Notes under the pieces: generated by a model
Database searches by the model: none
What the model was told of the DNA's origin: nothing
What the model saw: only the letters and a program-made list of their open reading frames with translations
Source: Paralithodes platypus
Lineage: Eukaryota; Arthropoda; Malacostraca; Decapoda; Lithodidae
Length of the DNA: 64,000 nucleotides
Direction: 5' to 3'
Assembly: GCA_032716605.1 (NCBI GenBank)
Contig: CM064506.1
Coordinates: 22,310,412-22,374,411 of the forward strand
In this document: in pieces, positions 40,195 through 51,039 of the stretch
How positions within the stretch are numbered: the stretch's first letter is position 1
Layout of the letters: each line of letters starts with the position of its first letter
Program-made: the position numbers and the translations under genes

Positions 40195-40490
40195 ATATAA
40201 ATGCCTCCTCTTCATATCTTCCCATGTCTAGATACATAGTTTCCACCCAAGTGAACGTGAATGTCTTCGAAGAGGAGTAAGCCTACGGGAAACTTTGAAT
40301 AACTGAAGCACAGAATCCTCCCAAAAGGATGTGGACTTTCAAAACGGAGGACAACATCATGCCCCAGCCCATGACGACAATGTAAAGCTTCAGTCTACCA
40401 TCCATCTACGTTTTCTTTGGTTGTCTACCACAACGTTTTCCTTCCTTACCTGACAAATCACCTGTTTGATTGATTTGTTTGATTTTGTTA
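40195..40490 (-). pseudogene. Possible LINE C-terminal remnant
   Basis: Minus-strand translation near 40400-40450 contains GRQPKKT, a stop, then MDGRLK. This resembles the basic GRPKKTWMD segment at the C-terminus of some LINE reverse transcriptases. No catalytic motif is present. Confidence 0.35.
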
Positions 40491-40494
40491 TGTT

Positions 40495-40615
40495 TTTATT
40501 TGTTGTCTATGTGGATGAGGGAGACAAAAGGCAAAACTGGCTGTGACGAGTGCCTCCCCCAGAGTGACAGGGCCAAATCAAGGAATGTTTGAGCCAAAAT
40601 GTCTAGACACTGTCA
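40495..40615 (-). pseudogene. Jockey-like LINE, 3'-end fragment
   Basis: GAGTGCCTCCCCCAGA, TGACAGGGCCAAATCAAGG and GATGAGGGAGACAAAAGGC match the 3' end of the element at 11714-11830, including the last codons. Confidence 0.7.
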
Positions 40616-40799
40616 TACTTGTCCAGTGCGTCTGACACTGTTCTAACATATGTGTCTGCAGCTAAAGACTTTAGTGAACTCAAGGGAAATATCAGGCAAA
40701 AATACTGGAGGTATGCTTTCAGTCTAATAATACACTCATGTCTTTTTCCAAGATGTGGACAATCGTCAATAAAAGTTATTCTAATTCGGTCAAGTCCGT

Positions 40800-41060
40800 C
40801 ATACGTCAGCAGCCACACGTCACCAAGTTAACACGTCTACAGCCACTCGTCACCATTCATACGTCACCAAGTAACACGTCTACAGCCACTCGTCACCATT
40901 CATACGTCAATAACCTTAAGTCAACAAGCTCAAGTCACCAGCTATACATCACCAGCCATATGTCACCAAGCAAACGTCACAGCCACATGTACATCAGACA
41001 CACATCACCATCCGCACGTCACCAGTTAAAGGTCACCAGCTCCTTCACCACCTACAAGAA
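40800..41060 (+). repeat. Degenerate ACGTCACCA-type repeat
   Basis: Loosely repeated ACGTCACCAAGT / ACGTCTACAGCC units of about 12 bp. The open frame across 40738-41163 is a by-product. Confidence 0.7.
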
Positions 41061-41150
41061 ACCAGACTCCACCTTAACCCACATTATTCCACCCGGTCTA
41101 TACCTTGAAGGGATCGATACCCCACCTGGCTCTGGTCTCACAGCAATTAA

Positions 41151-41305
41151 GGCGAGGTTTTAGGGTTTTTTCTGGACCTCCTTCTCCATCATGCTTAGCC
41201 CTAGTAGTTTTGAGATTATAGAAGCCATTATCCCCATTTGTTTGGCGATGTTGAAGCCTTGTACCCATCTTTTTTAGTTTGGGTCATTCTGGTGTTGGGT
41301 TGGAG
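41151..41305 (+). mobile_element. MITE family A, left half
   Basis: TTTTCTGGACCTCCTTCTCC, GCTTAGCCCTAGTAGTTTTG, TGTTTGGCGATGTTGAAG. The copy ends soon after. Confidence 0.65.
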
Positions 41306-41331
41306 GTACTTGATCATTTGTGTGCTAAGAA

Positions 41332-41702
41332 TTAAGGGGGGATGGTTCACTTTTTTGGCCGATTTTTGCATGTATTCACTATTTTTCTAGTTTCCTCCCT
41401 AGACCTCCATCAAATTTAATAAAACATCCATTAGATCCCCCTTCTATATTAATTTGTACATTTTTCGGTAGAAAAATGGCCCGGCCGAACGCCGGTTCTT
41501 CCAACATTACAGGCTCACTATCGTTCGCCAGGGAAAAAAATCGACACCTAAATAGCACGAAAGGTCTAAATATTGACGAAGAAATGGAGCGAAAGGTCTT
41601 AAAATCGACTAACTAACGGGGCAAACATCTTAACATCTGAAAACTAATGCGGCTAAACATGAGGGAGAAAGTGGTCCAGAAAATCGGCTCATGTCCCCTT
41701 AA
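41332..41702 (-). mobile_element. MITE family A, full copy
   Basis: 371 bp from TTAAGGGGGGATGG to GTCCCCTTAA. The hairpin TTTTTCGGTAGAAAAA is intact; the other reads GGCCGAACGCCGG with one mismatch. Confidence 0.9.
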
Positions 41703-41867
41703 GACCTTTCGTGCCATCTAGGGTTGGCTTAGATTAGGATACAAATTGAACGAAAGCTACAGATGATCTACTTACTACGATACCTCCCAGCACAACAAAC
41801 AACCAACACACCTCGAATCTCCCACAACATGTACAGTCACTCATAAAAAATCGGGACCTCACCTATT

Positions 41868-42081
41868 TTAACCCCTTCTGTACCGGCGACGTCTTTCTAT
41901 TTGGATTCTACCTATATTTAGACGATTTTTTGCAGTTTAAGAAGGATCGGTGGTAGTTAAAGGGTTAAGTGAGATAGTTCGAAGCCTGTTCATTGCTGGA
42001 CACCCTTTCTAAACTCCATAACATTGTCTAATAGTTGCAAGAAAAAAAATATAACGATGTCACCGGTAATGAAGGGGTTAA
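41868..42081 (+). mobile_element. MITE family B, full copy
   Basis: TTAACCCCTTCTGTACCGGC at the left; ATGTCACCGGTAATGAAGG and GGTTAA at the right. 214 bp with TTAA on both sides. Confidence 0.85.
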
Positions 42082-42099
42082 GTACGGAAGTATATCTCT

Positions 42100-42475
42100 G
42101 GAAACAAATGTATGCCCATAATCTTCTATAATAATAAACGAATGTATGCCCATAATCTTCTATAATAATAAACGAATGTATGCCCATAATCTTCTATAAT
42201 AATAAACGAATGTATGCCCATAATCTTCTATAATAATAAACGAATGTATGCCCATAATCTTCTATAATAATAAACGAATGTATGCCCATAATCTTCTATA
42301 ATAATAAACGAATGTATGCCCATAATCTTCTATAATAATAAACGAATGTATGCCCATAATCTTCTATAATAATAAACGAATGTATGCCCATAATCTTCTA
42401 TAATAATAAACGAATGTATGCCCATAATCTTCTATAATAATAAACGAATGTATGCCCATAATCTTCTATAATAAT
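42100..42475 (+). repeat. 34-bp minisatellite, 11 copies
   Basis: Perfectly repeated CGAATGTATGCCCATAATCT plus TCTATAATAATAAA. The near absence of variation suggests recent amplification. Confidence 0.95.
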
Positions 42476-42592
42476 TAACTACAACTCTATATTTACTATT
42501 TATTGAAAAGCAAATTTAATCCACATAATAATCCAGGTAGTTATAATTGCATACAGCAAAACCTAAGGGGTCCACGATTCGGAAAAGGTGTT

Positions 42593-43013
42593 TTAAAGGG
42601 GAGATGGGTCGTTTTTCTGGGCATCTCTTCTTCCTCATGTTTAGCCCCATTCGTTTTCAGATTTTCAGACGCTAGGCCCATTAGTTTGGCGATTTTATGA
42701 CCTTTTGCCCCATTTCTTTGTCAATGTTAAGACTGTTCGTGTCATTTAGGTGTCGATTTTTTTCTGGAGAGTGATAGAGAGCCTGTAATTTAAGAGGAAC
42801 CGGCCTTCAGCCTTGAAATTACAGGCTCGCTATCGCTCGCCAGCAACAAATCGATACCTAAATGACACGGAAGGTCCTAATACTGACAATGAAATGGGGC
42901 GAAAGGTATTAAAATCACCAAATTAAGAGAATAAACATCTGATAATCTCAAAACTAATTGGGCAAAACACGAGGGGGAAAGGGGTCCAGCAAACCGACCA
43001 TTCCCTCCTTATA
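42593..43013. mobile_element. MITE family A, head-to-head composite palindrome
   Basis: Left half is family A plus strand (GGGGAGATGGGTCG to CCGGCCTTCAGCC). It then turns directly into family A minus strand (TACAGGCTCGCTATCGCTCG to ACCATTCCCTCC). The hairpin and right-end thirds of both halves are missing. Confidence 0.8.
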
Positions 43014-43142
43014 ATTGTCGGCGATGGTAGAGTACACGTCCAATGTGATTTGAGTAGCTCTTTACACAGGCCCCCTAAGCTGCCCTCCCTCCTGCCCCCC
43101 CTGCCCCCTTGTGTGTAAACTGGGAGGGAGAAAGGAGAACGG

Positions 43143-43368
43143 TACAGTCGGCCAAATAAGTGATGTCTCGGCGCCAATTATGTTTGATCAATAATTGGTA
43201 TCAGCAATATTTACACGTGATTTCTTCTTTTTGAGTGGGATTATACACACATGTTCCTACAATTACCCACCCAATTTAACATCTGTCAGACATTAATAGA
43301 ACACAGAGGGAGCCAAACGTAATGACAGCTGAGACATGACTTATTAGCGCCACCGTACATCCAAAAGT
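43143..43368 (+). mobile_element. MITE family D, full copy
   Basis: TACAGTCGGCCAAATAAGTG at the left; ACTTATTAGCGCCACCGTAC at the right. Confidence 0.85.
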
Positions 43369-43453
43369 GAAAATCCCTAGCTAGGAGGTATAGCCCTTAT
43401 TACTATCCCTACCCCAGGCAGTAGGAACGGGGTAGTACCTGTCCGTTACTAAA

Positions 43454-43690
43454 ATAGTTAAAATATGACTTCAGAGGCTATCAACCCTTCTGGATTATTA
43501 AGCCAGCACACTGTAATCCAAATAATGTAGCCTCGCGACGGTGCTACGTCAGTAGTTGGTAATCTATACGTATTTTATAGACACCAGAAGAAAAATTGGT
43601 CGCATTAAATCATCTTTATCATGTATTATTATCCTTTAACATTATGTATATCTATATATATACTCAGGCACATAGCTGGGGTTGGCTGAC
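43454..43690 (+). repeat. Repeat G copy 4 and a repeat I fragment
   Basis: GACTTCAGAGGCTATCAACC to GCACACTGTAATCCAAATAA is repeat G (43468-43530). ACTCAGGCACATAGCTGGGG at 43660 is repeat I. Confidence 0.7.
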
Positions 43691-43814
43691 TCCAGAAAGT
43701 GGAAGAAAACACTGTCTTTTCATATTCCGCTACTTGGTAAAATATTCCCCTAGCAACTACTCTCTCCAACAGCGTCCCAACGACCTATATTATTCAGGCT
43801 TGCATTTATATTCT

Positions 43815-44179
43815 GGGGGGATGGTTCACTTTTGGGGCGATTTTTGCATGTATTCATTATTTTTCTATTTTCCTCCCTAGACCTCCATCAAATTTAAAAA
43901 AACATCCATTAGATGCCCCTTCTAGATTAATTTGTACATTTTTCGGTTAAAAAAACTCCCGGCCTAAGGCCACTTATTCCAACATTACAGGCTCACTATC
44001 GTTCGCCAGGGAAAAAATCGACACCTAAATAGCACGAAAGGTCTATATATTGACGAAGAAATGGGGCTAAAGGTCTTAAAATCGACTAACTAATGGGGCA
44101 AACATCTTAACATCTGCAAACTAATGGGGCTAAACATGAGGGAGAAAGTGGTCCAGAAAAGCGGCCCATCCCCACTTAA
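43815..44179 (-). mobile_element. MITE family A, full copy
   Basis: Very close to 41332-41702 (both have GGTTCACTTTT, GCATGTATTCA, AAGAAATGG and GAGAAAGTGGTCCAGAAAA), so the two are a young pair. The left TTAA is replaced by TTCT. Confidence 0.85.
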
Positions 44180-44329
44180 GGATGATCGATTATGAGGAAC
44201 GGGCGCTCGCTATATGCAAGAAATGTTGTAGGTGGGAGCGCAGTGTATTAATTTGAAATGATCTATAATAGGGGATAGCTATATATAAGTACTATAGTTA
44301 TTTTTAAGGCTCTACTGTATTTATTCAAT

Positions 44330-44740
44330 ATCCTGGCGAAATATAACTTTAACACTCCAATAAATAAACTAAGATAAGCCAAGCAAAATATTGATGTAAT
44401 AGAACACAAAAGTTTCATAAAAGCTTGCACAAAACACACTGCCTTATATTTATTTACCATTAGATTCAAGACCCTGGGGAAACGTTAACATATAATTAAA
44501 AACTACAGTAAATAAACTGAAATACGCAAAGCACAATTTTGATGTAATATATTAATAAAGTTTCGTAAAAGCTGGCACAATGCACACTTCCTTAGATTTA
44601 TTTACCTTGCCTGATGAAGCAAACACAATTCAATACTCCAATAAATATAGTAGAATAAGCAAAGCAAAATGTTGATGTAATATAATAACAAAGTTTCATA
44701 AAATCTGGCACAATACACACTTCCTTAGAGTAAACGAGGG
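44330..44740 (+). repeat. Diverged tandem triplication, unit about 130-150 bp
   Basis: AATATTGATGTAATAGAACA, AATTTTGATGTAATATATTA and AATGTTGATGTAATATAATA each precede AAAGTTTCATAAAA-like and GGCACAATGCACACTTCCTT-like blocks. Confidence 0.8.
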
Positions 44741-44896
44741 AAGTTTGCACAGGTAAACCCGATAACGGAGTCGCTTCACAAAGAAAATGCAAAATAATCG
44801 AGATTCAGCGAAGGAGGATCGTGCCTGAGGGCCCCTGAGCCAGAGATACTGTACAGGCGAGTGCAAGAGTCTGGTTCTACCTTCAGGAAATCAATT

Positions 44897-44901
<5 letters not shown>

Positions 44902-44957
<56 letters not shown>
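44902..44957. repeat. (TA)n microsatellite
   Basis: About 56 bp of TA. Confidence 0.9.
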
Positions 44958-44963
<6 letters not shown>

Positions 44964-45062
44964 AATCAAACTTGGATAAAATACTTGCATTTAAACTATG
45001 ACAATAATAAATAAATGAAATGTGGATTAAACCTACTTTAACATTTGTATACAGTATATATA

Positions 45063-45213
45063 TATATATATATATTAGGAAGGGTATATTCAGGGCAAAG
45101 GGTGAATTGAGAAAGTATTTACCCTTGCAATTCCCACACATCCTTCCTAAGTGGAATCGTCTAATACTAGCCAAAAATATAAAGTGTAAATGCGTTATGA
45201 TCCTCAAGAGGTT
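45063..45213 (+). mobile_element. MITE family B, variant B3, left end lost
   Basis: Begins inside the element with TTAGGAAGGGTATATTCAGG after a TA run. ACACATCCTTCCTAAGTGG and TCCTCAAGAGGTTAA follow. Confidence 0.7.
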
Positions 45214-45314
45214 AAGCAAGAGAGAAATATCTAGTTGGAATAGTGAAGCTGATACATTAATTTTTTAACGTGACTGTACAAATATTCTCTCGGACGTGAC
45301 TGTGGCCTTCAGTG

Positions 45315-45538
45315 TTAACCCTTTCTGTACCAGCGACGTCTTTTTTTATTATATTCTAGTTACACTTAGACGATTTTAAGAATCCTATAGGAAGGATATT
45401 ATGGTAGGCTAGCTAGAAGGATTAGTTGAGATAATCTGTAGCTTTCTAATTGGTAGACATCCTTCCTTAACTGAATAATATCGTCTAATAGATGCTAGCA
45501 TATAATGTAAAGGATGTTGCCGGTTCAGAAAGGGTTAA
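45315..45538 (+). mobile_element. MITE family B, full copy 1 of a tandem pair
   Basis: TTAACCCTTTCTGTACCAGC to TGCCGGTTCAGAAAGGGTTAA-type end. Its right TTAA is the left TTAA of the next B copy. Confidence 0.85.
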
Positions 45539-45749
45539 CCCCTTCTGTACCCGCGACGTCTTGTTAATTTTATCTTAGCTACATTTAGATGATTTTGTCC
45601 AGTTTAAGAAGGATCTGAGGTTGTAAAGATGGTCAAGTGAGATATGTCGAAGCCTGTTGATTGCTGGAGGCTCTTTTTAAACTGAATAAAATCTGTTAAT
45701 AGTAGCCAGAATAAAGTTAAAAGGAAGGCACCGGTACAGAAGGGGTTAA
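45535..45749 (+). mobile_element. MITE family B, full copy 2 of a tandem pair
   Basis: TTAACCCCTTCTGTACCCGC to GGCACCGGTACAGAAGGGG plus TTAA. The body is about 30 percent different from copy 1, so this is an independent insertion and not a local duplication. Confidence 0.85.
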
Positions 45750-46016
45750 ACGCTATCCCGATCTGAATCTCCAAGACCCCCCTTCACGATCAAAATGTGT
45801 GCATTTTTCGTTAGAAAAACGCCCCTGCTAATGGCAATTGCAAGCTAGCTATCGTCCTCTAGGAAAACAAACATTGGCACTTTTAAAATTGACAAAGAAA
45901 TGGGGCGAACATTCTTAAAATCATCAAACTAATGGGGCAAACGTCTTAAAATGTAAAAACTAATGGGGATAAACACGGGGGAGAAGGGAGTCCAGAAAAC
46001 AACAACACCTTAACCT
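45746..46016 (-). mobile_element. MITE family A, left end truncated
   Basis: CCAAGACCCCCCTTCACGAT, GCATTTTTCGTTAGAAAAAC and CTAATGGGGCAAACGTC. It starts at the shared TTAA after the B pair but lacks the GGGG-type terminus. Confidence 0.7.
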
Positions 46017-46081
46017 TTGTCAATGTGACGTCCAGCGCACTGCCGAAAGCAATATGTAGAAATACGTGTACACTGCAACCT

Positions 46082-46436
46082 TTAAGGGGAGTTGGGCCGT
46101 TTTTCTGTCTCATGTTTAGCCCCACTAGTTTTCAGATTTTAAGATGTTTGCCCCATTAGTTTGGCTATTTTAAAATCCTTCGCACCATTTCGTTGTCAAT
46201 TACAAGACCTTTTGTGCCATTTAGGTGTCGATTTTTTCCTGGCTAGCGATAGCGAACCTGTAATTTTAAGAGTAACCGGCCAACCGGGAAATTTTTCTAC
46301 CGAAAAATTTACAAATTTATCTGGAAGGCGGGTCTAGGGGGAGTTTATCTAAACTTGATGGAGGTCTAGCGAGGAAACTAAAATATAAATGATTAACTGA
46401 ATTAATAGACCTAAACACCGGCCACTATTCCCTTAA
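46082..46436 (+). mobile_element. MITE family A, full copy
   Basis: TTAAGGGGAGTTGGGCC to CTATTCCCTTAA, 355 bp. The GGCC hairpin is shortened to CGGCCAACCGGG. Confidence 0.9.
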
Positions 46437-46439
46437 GAA

Positions 46440-46660
46440 ACTGGGTGACATCAAGTTCTCTTTGCATAAATCAATACTCATTTCCTTAGTCTTTGTTCGA
46501 GGTGGTATAAAAAACACTCTTCCCAAATCTTAAGGTTAGTTTTAATAATTTAAGACTTTAACCCAATTATTGTTTGTTGATCTTAAGATTTGTTTTATAT
46601 ATATATAATTATAATTATATATATACCGGTACTTATTTATTTTGTATTTATTAATATTTT
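46440..46660. other. Unassigned stretch
   Basis: No family recognised. It is followed by a run of G (46666-46681). Confidence 0.4.
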
Positions 46661-46681
46661 TATTGAGGGGGGGGGGGGGGA

Positions 46682-46870
46682 GGCAGGTGGCTAGGAATCC
46701 CCCTCCCTTTGTATAATTATCCTACTCATAGAGGCAGAAACAGGGGCGAGGGAACGTGAAAGTGGTCCCGGACCCTGAGAATTGGAACCCTTGAATGTTG
46801 TTTCTGTTCGGGCTCTGTCTCGAGTCGGCCACCCCCAGCAATAGGGTATGTACCTTAGTATATAATATAC
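46682..46870 (-). repeat. Dispersed repeat I, minus copy
   Basis: GGCTAGGAATCCCCCTCC, GAGGGAACGTGAAAGTGG, CCCGGACCCTGAGAATTGG and TGTTCGGGCTCTGTCTCGAG are the complement of blocks at 48205-48420. Confidence 0.75.
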
Positions 46871-47039
46871 ATATATACTAGACCTTTTATTTTATTTTTT
46901 TTATTTTTTTTAAGCTTAATGGAGGTCTAAGAAACTAACTTGTGACAATCCTCCTGTCCTAACGCGACTCAAGTGACACCAGCAAGCCTCCGAAATGTAA
47001 TATTAGGTGAAGCATTAACGACATGGTATGATTAAGTAC

Positions 47040-47277
47040 GGTTAGTTAGTTAAAATAGGACTTCATAGGCTATATCAACCCTTCTGGATTATTAAGCCAG
47101 CACACTGTAAGTCAAGAATATCTTAGTTAAAATAATTTATAACTTCAGAGGCTATATCAACCCTTCTAGATTATTAAGCCAGCACACTGTAGGTCAAGAA
47201 TATATTAGTTAAAATATAACTTCAGAGGCTATATCAACCCTTCTAGATTATTAAGCCAGCACACTGTAAGTCAAGCA
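47040..47277 (+). repeat. Repeat G, three partial copies in tandem
   Basis: GGCTATATCAACCCTTCT and TTATTAAGCCAGCACACTGT recur at 47069, 47149 and 47228, about 80 bp apart, with only the central part of G in each. Confidence 0.85.
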
Positions 47278-47642
47278 TAGCTATTAAACGATTTTAATCA
47301 GCTTAAAATGGGCTCCAACATTGAACAAACTTCGAACTATCTAACTTATCCAGTATTCGAGAATGGATAATAAGTCGTAGGCGTGTGCATAAATTTTTAA
47401 CCGTCCTGGTGGTGTAATGGTTAAGGTGGCAAAAGTCTGTGTGTGATAAGTCCGGGTTCGAATCCCGGTGGATCATATAAATTATACTTTAATTAATTTC
47501 ATTGGGGGTGTTTGGTGTTGTGGTGAAATTAATATAATATAGATTAACCTGTTTTATTACCACAGATCCTTCTTAAACTGCACAAAATCGTCAAAATGTA
47601 GCAAGGATAATATTAAAAAGGCGTCAGGCGTGAATGGGTTAA
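47277..47642 (-). mobile_element. MITE family B split by a SINE
   Basis: Left part ACTTCGAACTATCTAACTTA (ends 47345) and right part TTACCACAGATCCTTCTTAA to GGCGTGAATGGGTTAA (47546-47642) are adjacent segments of family B. About 200 bp of tRNA-SINE sequence lies between them. Confidence 0.7.
47399..47475 (+). repeat. tRNA-derived SINE head
   Basis: TGGTGGTGTAATGGTTAAGG and GGGTTCGAATCCCGG are perfect A- and B-box regions. The anticodon arm and acceptor stem do not fold convincingly. It lies in the insert that splits the surrounding B element. Confidence 0.65.
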
Positions 47643-47750
47643 ATAACAAATAATCATAAATCAAAAGATAAAAGTCGAGTAAAATGTGCGAGGTGTTCCA
47701 AGAGTATTGATTTACCTGATATTTGAATGGCCTTTCCTAAAATACAAGAC

Positions 47751-47966
47751 TAAAGGCGGTGTCACACGAGCGATTTTTCCGTCAATTTTTACGGGCAATT
47801 GTTTTCTGGCAGCTTCAAAATACAAGTTCCATAAGAAATAAATACCTAACATAACTTAACTTCGATCAAGTTTCCGATTTCAATGAAAAAATATCCCTAC
47901 ATATCACCAGAAAAAACTTACTCATGAAAAATTGACGGAAAAAGCGCTCGTGTGACACTGGCTTAA
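47751..47966 (+). mobile_element. MITE family C, full copy
   Basis: TAAAGGCGGTGTCACACGAG to GTGTGACACTGGCTTAA. The sub-terminal TTTTTCCGTCAATTTTTAC is mirrored by AAAAATTGACGGAAAAA. Confidence 0.85.
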
Positions 47967-48204
47967 TGTGGCTGGAGACGAGGCGCAAGAAGCTGATCGA
48001 TTATAGAGTCAGATAATTTTTTTTTTTAGCAAAGTATACTGAGTGGATTGAATCACCATGCGAGGAGAAAACCTTTATTGCCAATAGTTAATTTAGAAGT
48101 TCTTAAGATTGAAATAATTCATCATACTGAATTAACAAAGCTATTTGTGAAACGATGTCAATAAAGTGTTCATCCTCGAAGGTGTTTTTTCTATTCAGTG
48201 CAAG

Positions 48205-48440
48205 ATGTATGTATGTAGGTATATATTCAGGCACATACCCCATGGCTGGGGGTAAGCGACTCGAGACAGAGCCCGAACAGAAATAACATTTAAAGTTCCA
48301 ATTCCTAGGGTCCGGGACCACTTTCGCGTTCCCTCGCCCCTTTCTCTGTCTCGTTTAGTAGATTAATTGTACAAGGGGAGGAGGATTCCTAGTTCCCGCC
48401 CCCGAAGTAGGAAAAGTAGTACAGTAACTGAGACAGACAG
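48205..48440 (+). repeat. Dispersed repeat I, plus copy
   Basis: ATTCAGGCACATACCCCATG, GAGACAGAGCCCGAACAGAA, GGGTCCGGGACCACTTTCG and TCCCTCGCCCC. An inverted partner of 46682-46870 about 1.5 kb away. No coding frame. Confidence 0.75.
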
Positions 48441-48583
48441 AAACCGCTAAGGTAGGGCAGAGGACGCCAAGCCGCCCTCTGGACAGGACCAGCCCTCACC
48501 ATGAATTGCTAAATAACCCGCCCCCATGTTCTATACTGGTCGTTTACGATAGAGAGGGTGACTACACTGTGACATTATAATGC

Positions 48584-48951
48584 TTAAGGGGATAACATTG
48601 TGTGGGTCTACATACATATATATTAATTTGTTTTTTAGTTTCCTTCTTCGACCTCCATAAAACTTAAACAAAACATCCATTAGATCCCCCTTCGAGATTA
48701 ATTTGTAAAAAATTTCGGTAGAAAACTGTTACGGCCGAAGGCCGGGTCCTCCACAATTAAAGGCTCGCTATTGTTCGCCAGAAAAAAATCGACCCCTAAA
48801 GGGCACGAAAAGTCTTAATATTGGCAAAAAAATGGGATGAAAGTTCTTAAAATCGCCAAGCTAATGAGTCGAACTTCTTAAATTCTGATAATTAATGGGA
48901 CTAAACACGAGGGAGATGGGGGGGACAGAAAAATTACACATTCCCCCTTAA
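48584..48951 (-). mobile_element. MITE family A, full copy
   Basis: TTAAGGGGATAACATTGTG to CATTCCCCCTTAA, 368 bp. The hairpins GGCCGAAGGCC and AATTTCGGTAGAAAA are recognisable. Confidence 0.85.
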
Positions 48952-49089
48952 TTGTAATACAAAAGTGATACACATCAATAGTGTCAGTCGATTTATCTAT
49001 AGACAAATGATTACACTTTCAACATTAAAACACTCATGCGTATCATTTTGTACAGTTAGGGGGAAATTTATATATAATGGTATTTGTTG

Positions 49090-49128
<39 letters not shown>

Positions 49129-49141
49129 TTATATTATATTT

Positions 49142-49320
49142 GTTTAGTTTCCTCCCTAGATTTTCCACCAAGCTTAAAGAAATACCCTCAAGACCCTCCT
49201 TTGAGAGAGAGAGAAAAAAAACACTATTAAAATGATAAAAATAGATAAAAATAAAAATATATCCAATACAAACCCGTAACCTTTCAACGTTTACATATGG
49301 ACGGTGTTGTTGTGTATCCT
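49142..49320. repeat. Family A fragment, GA run and left flank of the GGT satellite
   Basis: TTTCCTCCCTAGATTTTCC (family A), then a GAGAGA run, then AACCTTTCAACGTTTACA and TCCTGGTGGTGG. The same order recurs at 51040-51490. Confidence 0.7.
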
Positions 49321-50866
49321 GGTGGTGGTGGTGGTGGTGAGAGTGGTGATGTGGTGGTGGTGAGAGTGGTGATGTGGTGGTGGTGAGAGTGGTGATGTGG
49401 TGGTGGTGGTGGTGAGAGTGGTGATATACTGTGGTGGTGGTGGTGGTGGTGGTGAGAGTGGTGATATACTGTGGTGGTGGTGGTGGTGAGAGTGGTGATA
49501 TACTGTGTATCCTGGTGGTAGTGGTGGTGAGTGGTGATATACTGTGGTGGTGGTGGTGGTGAGAGTGGTGATATAATGTGGTGGTGGTGGTGGTGGTGAG
49601 AGTGGTGATATACTGTGGTGGTGGTGGTGGTGGTGGTGAGAGTGGTGATATACTGTGGTGGTGGTGGTGAGAGTGGTGATATACTGTGGTGGTGGTGGTG
49701 GTGGTGAGAGTGGTGATATACTGTGGTGGTGGTGGTGGTGATGAGAGTGGTGATATACTGTGGTGGTGGTGGTGGTGAGAGTGGTGATATACTGTGGTGG
49801 TGGTGGTGGTGGTGGTCAGAGTGGTGATATACTGTGGTGGTGGTGGTGGTGGTGGTGAGAGTGGTGATATACTGTGGTGGTGGTGGTGGTGGTGAGAGTG
49901 GTGATATACTGTGGTGGTGGTGGTGGTGGTGGTGAGAGTGGTGATATACTGTGGTGGTGGTGGTGGTGATGAGAGTGGTGATATACTGTGGTGGTGGTGG
50001 TGGTGGTGGTGGTGGTGAGAGTGGTGATATACTGTGGTGGTGGTGGTGGTGGTGGTGGTGAGAGTGGTGATATACTGTGGTGGTGGTGGTGGTGGTGGTG
50101 AGAGTGGTGATATACTGTGGTGGTGGTGGTGGTGAGAGTGGTGATATACTGTGGTGGTGGTGGTGGTGATGAGAGTGGTGATATACTGTGGTGGTGGTGG
50201 TGGTGATGAGAGTGGTGATATACTGTGGTGGTGGTGGTGGTGATGAGAGTGGTGATATACTGTGGTGGTGGTGGTGGTGGTGGTCAGAGTGGTGATATAC
50301 TGTGGTGGTGGTGGTGGTGGTGGTGAGAGTGGTGATATACTGTGGTGGTGGTGGTGGTGAGAGTGGTGATATACTGTGGTGGTGGTGGTGGTGATGAGAG
50401 TGGTGATATACTGTGGTGGTGGTGGTGGTGAGAGTGGTGATATACTGTGGTGGTGGTGGTGGTGGTGATGAGAGTGGTGATATACTGTGGTGGTGGTGGT
50501 GGTGGTGGTCAGAGTGGTGATATACTGTGGTGGTGGTGGTGGTGGTGGTCAGAGTGGTGATATACTGTGGTGGTGGTGGTGGTGGTGGTCAGAGTGGTGA
50601 TATACTGTGGTGGTGGTGGTGGTGGTGGTGAGAGTGGTGATATACTGTGGTGGTGGTGGTGGTGGTGGTCAGAGTGGTGATATACTGTGGTGGTGGTGGT
50701 GGTGAGAGTGGTGATATACTGTGGTGGTGGTGGTGGTGGTCAGAGTGGTGATATACTGTGGTGGTGGTGGTGGTGGTGGTGAGAGTGGTGATATACTGTG
50801 GTGGTGGTGGTGGTGGTGGTCAGAGTGGTGATATACTGTGGTGGTGGTGGTCAGAGTGGTGATATA
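49318..50866 (+). repeat. GGT-rich composite satellite, 1.55 kb
   Basis: Blocks of (GGT)4-9 alternate with GAGAGTGGTGATATACTGT or its CAGAGTGG variant in about 38 units of 29-45 bp. Length changes are almost entirely whole GGT triplets. The left end uses a shorter GATGTGGTGG spacer. Confidence 0.95.
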
Positions 50867-50945
50867 CTGTGTAGAGGGATGACTGCGGGGTAAGCCGATT
50901 GGTTTTTGATAGTGTCCGGGTAATTGGGTTGGGGAGTATTTTTTT
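50865..50945 (+). repeat. Right flank of GGT satellite, copy 1 of 3
   Basis: GTAGAGGGATGACTGCGGG, CGATTGGTTTTTGATAGTG and GGTAATTGGGTTGGGG recur at 51497-51562 and 51893-51962. Confidence 0.8.
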
Positions 50946-51039
50946 ACTTATTGATATATTTACTTATCATTTAGTAAAGATGACGACCGTACGCCGGGAT
51001 ACTACATCATTCCCACCTCCGCTATGCTTAATCTAAATA

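Larger units (their letters stand above)
41830..42480. mobile_element. Family E-like element with nested B and a 34-bp array
   Basis: TACAGTCACTCATAAAAAAT at 41831 and GAAGTATATCTCTGGAAACA at 42087 belong to an E-like element. It is split by the B copy at 41868-42081 and expanded at its right by the 34-bp array. Confidence 0.6.

Noticed and set aside
40738..41163. 141-codon plus-strand frame rich in Thr, Ser and His.
   Set aside because: Produced by the degenerate ACGTCACCA repeat; the end falls at the border of a MITE.
47399..47475. A tRNA gene, because both internal promoter boxes are perfect.
   Set aside because: Acceptor stem does not pair, the anticodon arm is poor, and it lies in an insert that splits a MITE. 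A SINE head explains it better. The same applies to 8590, 25824 and 52410.
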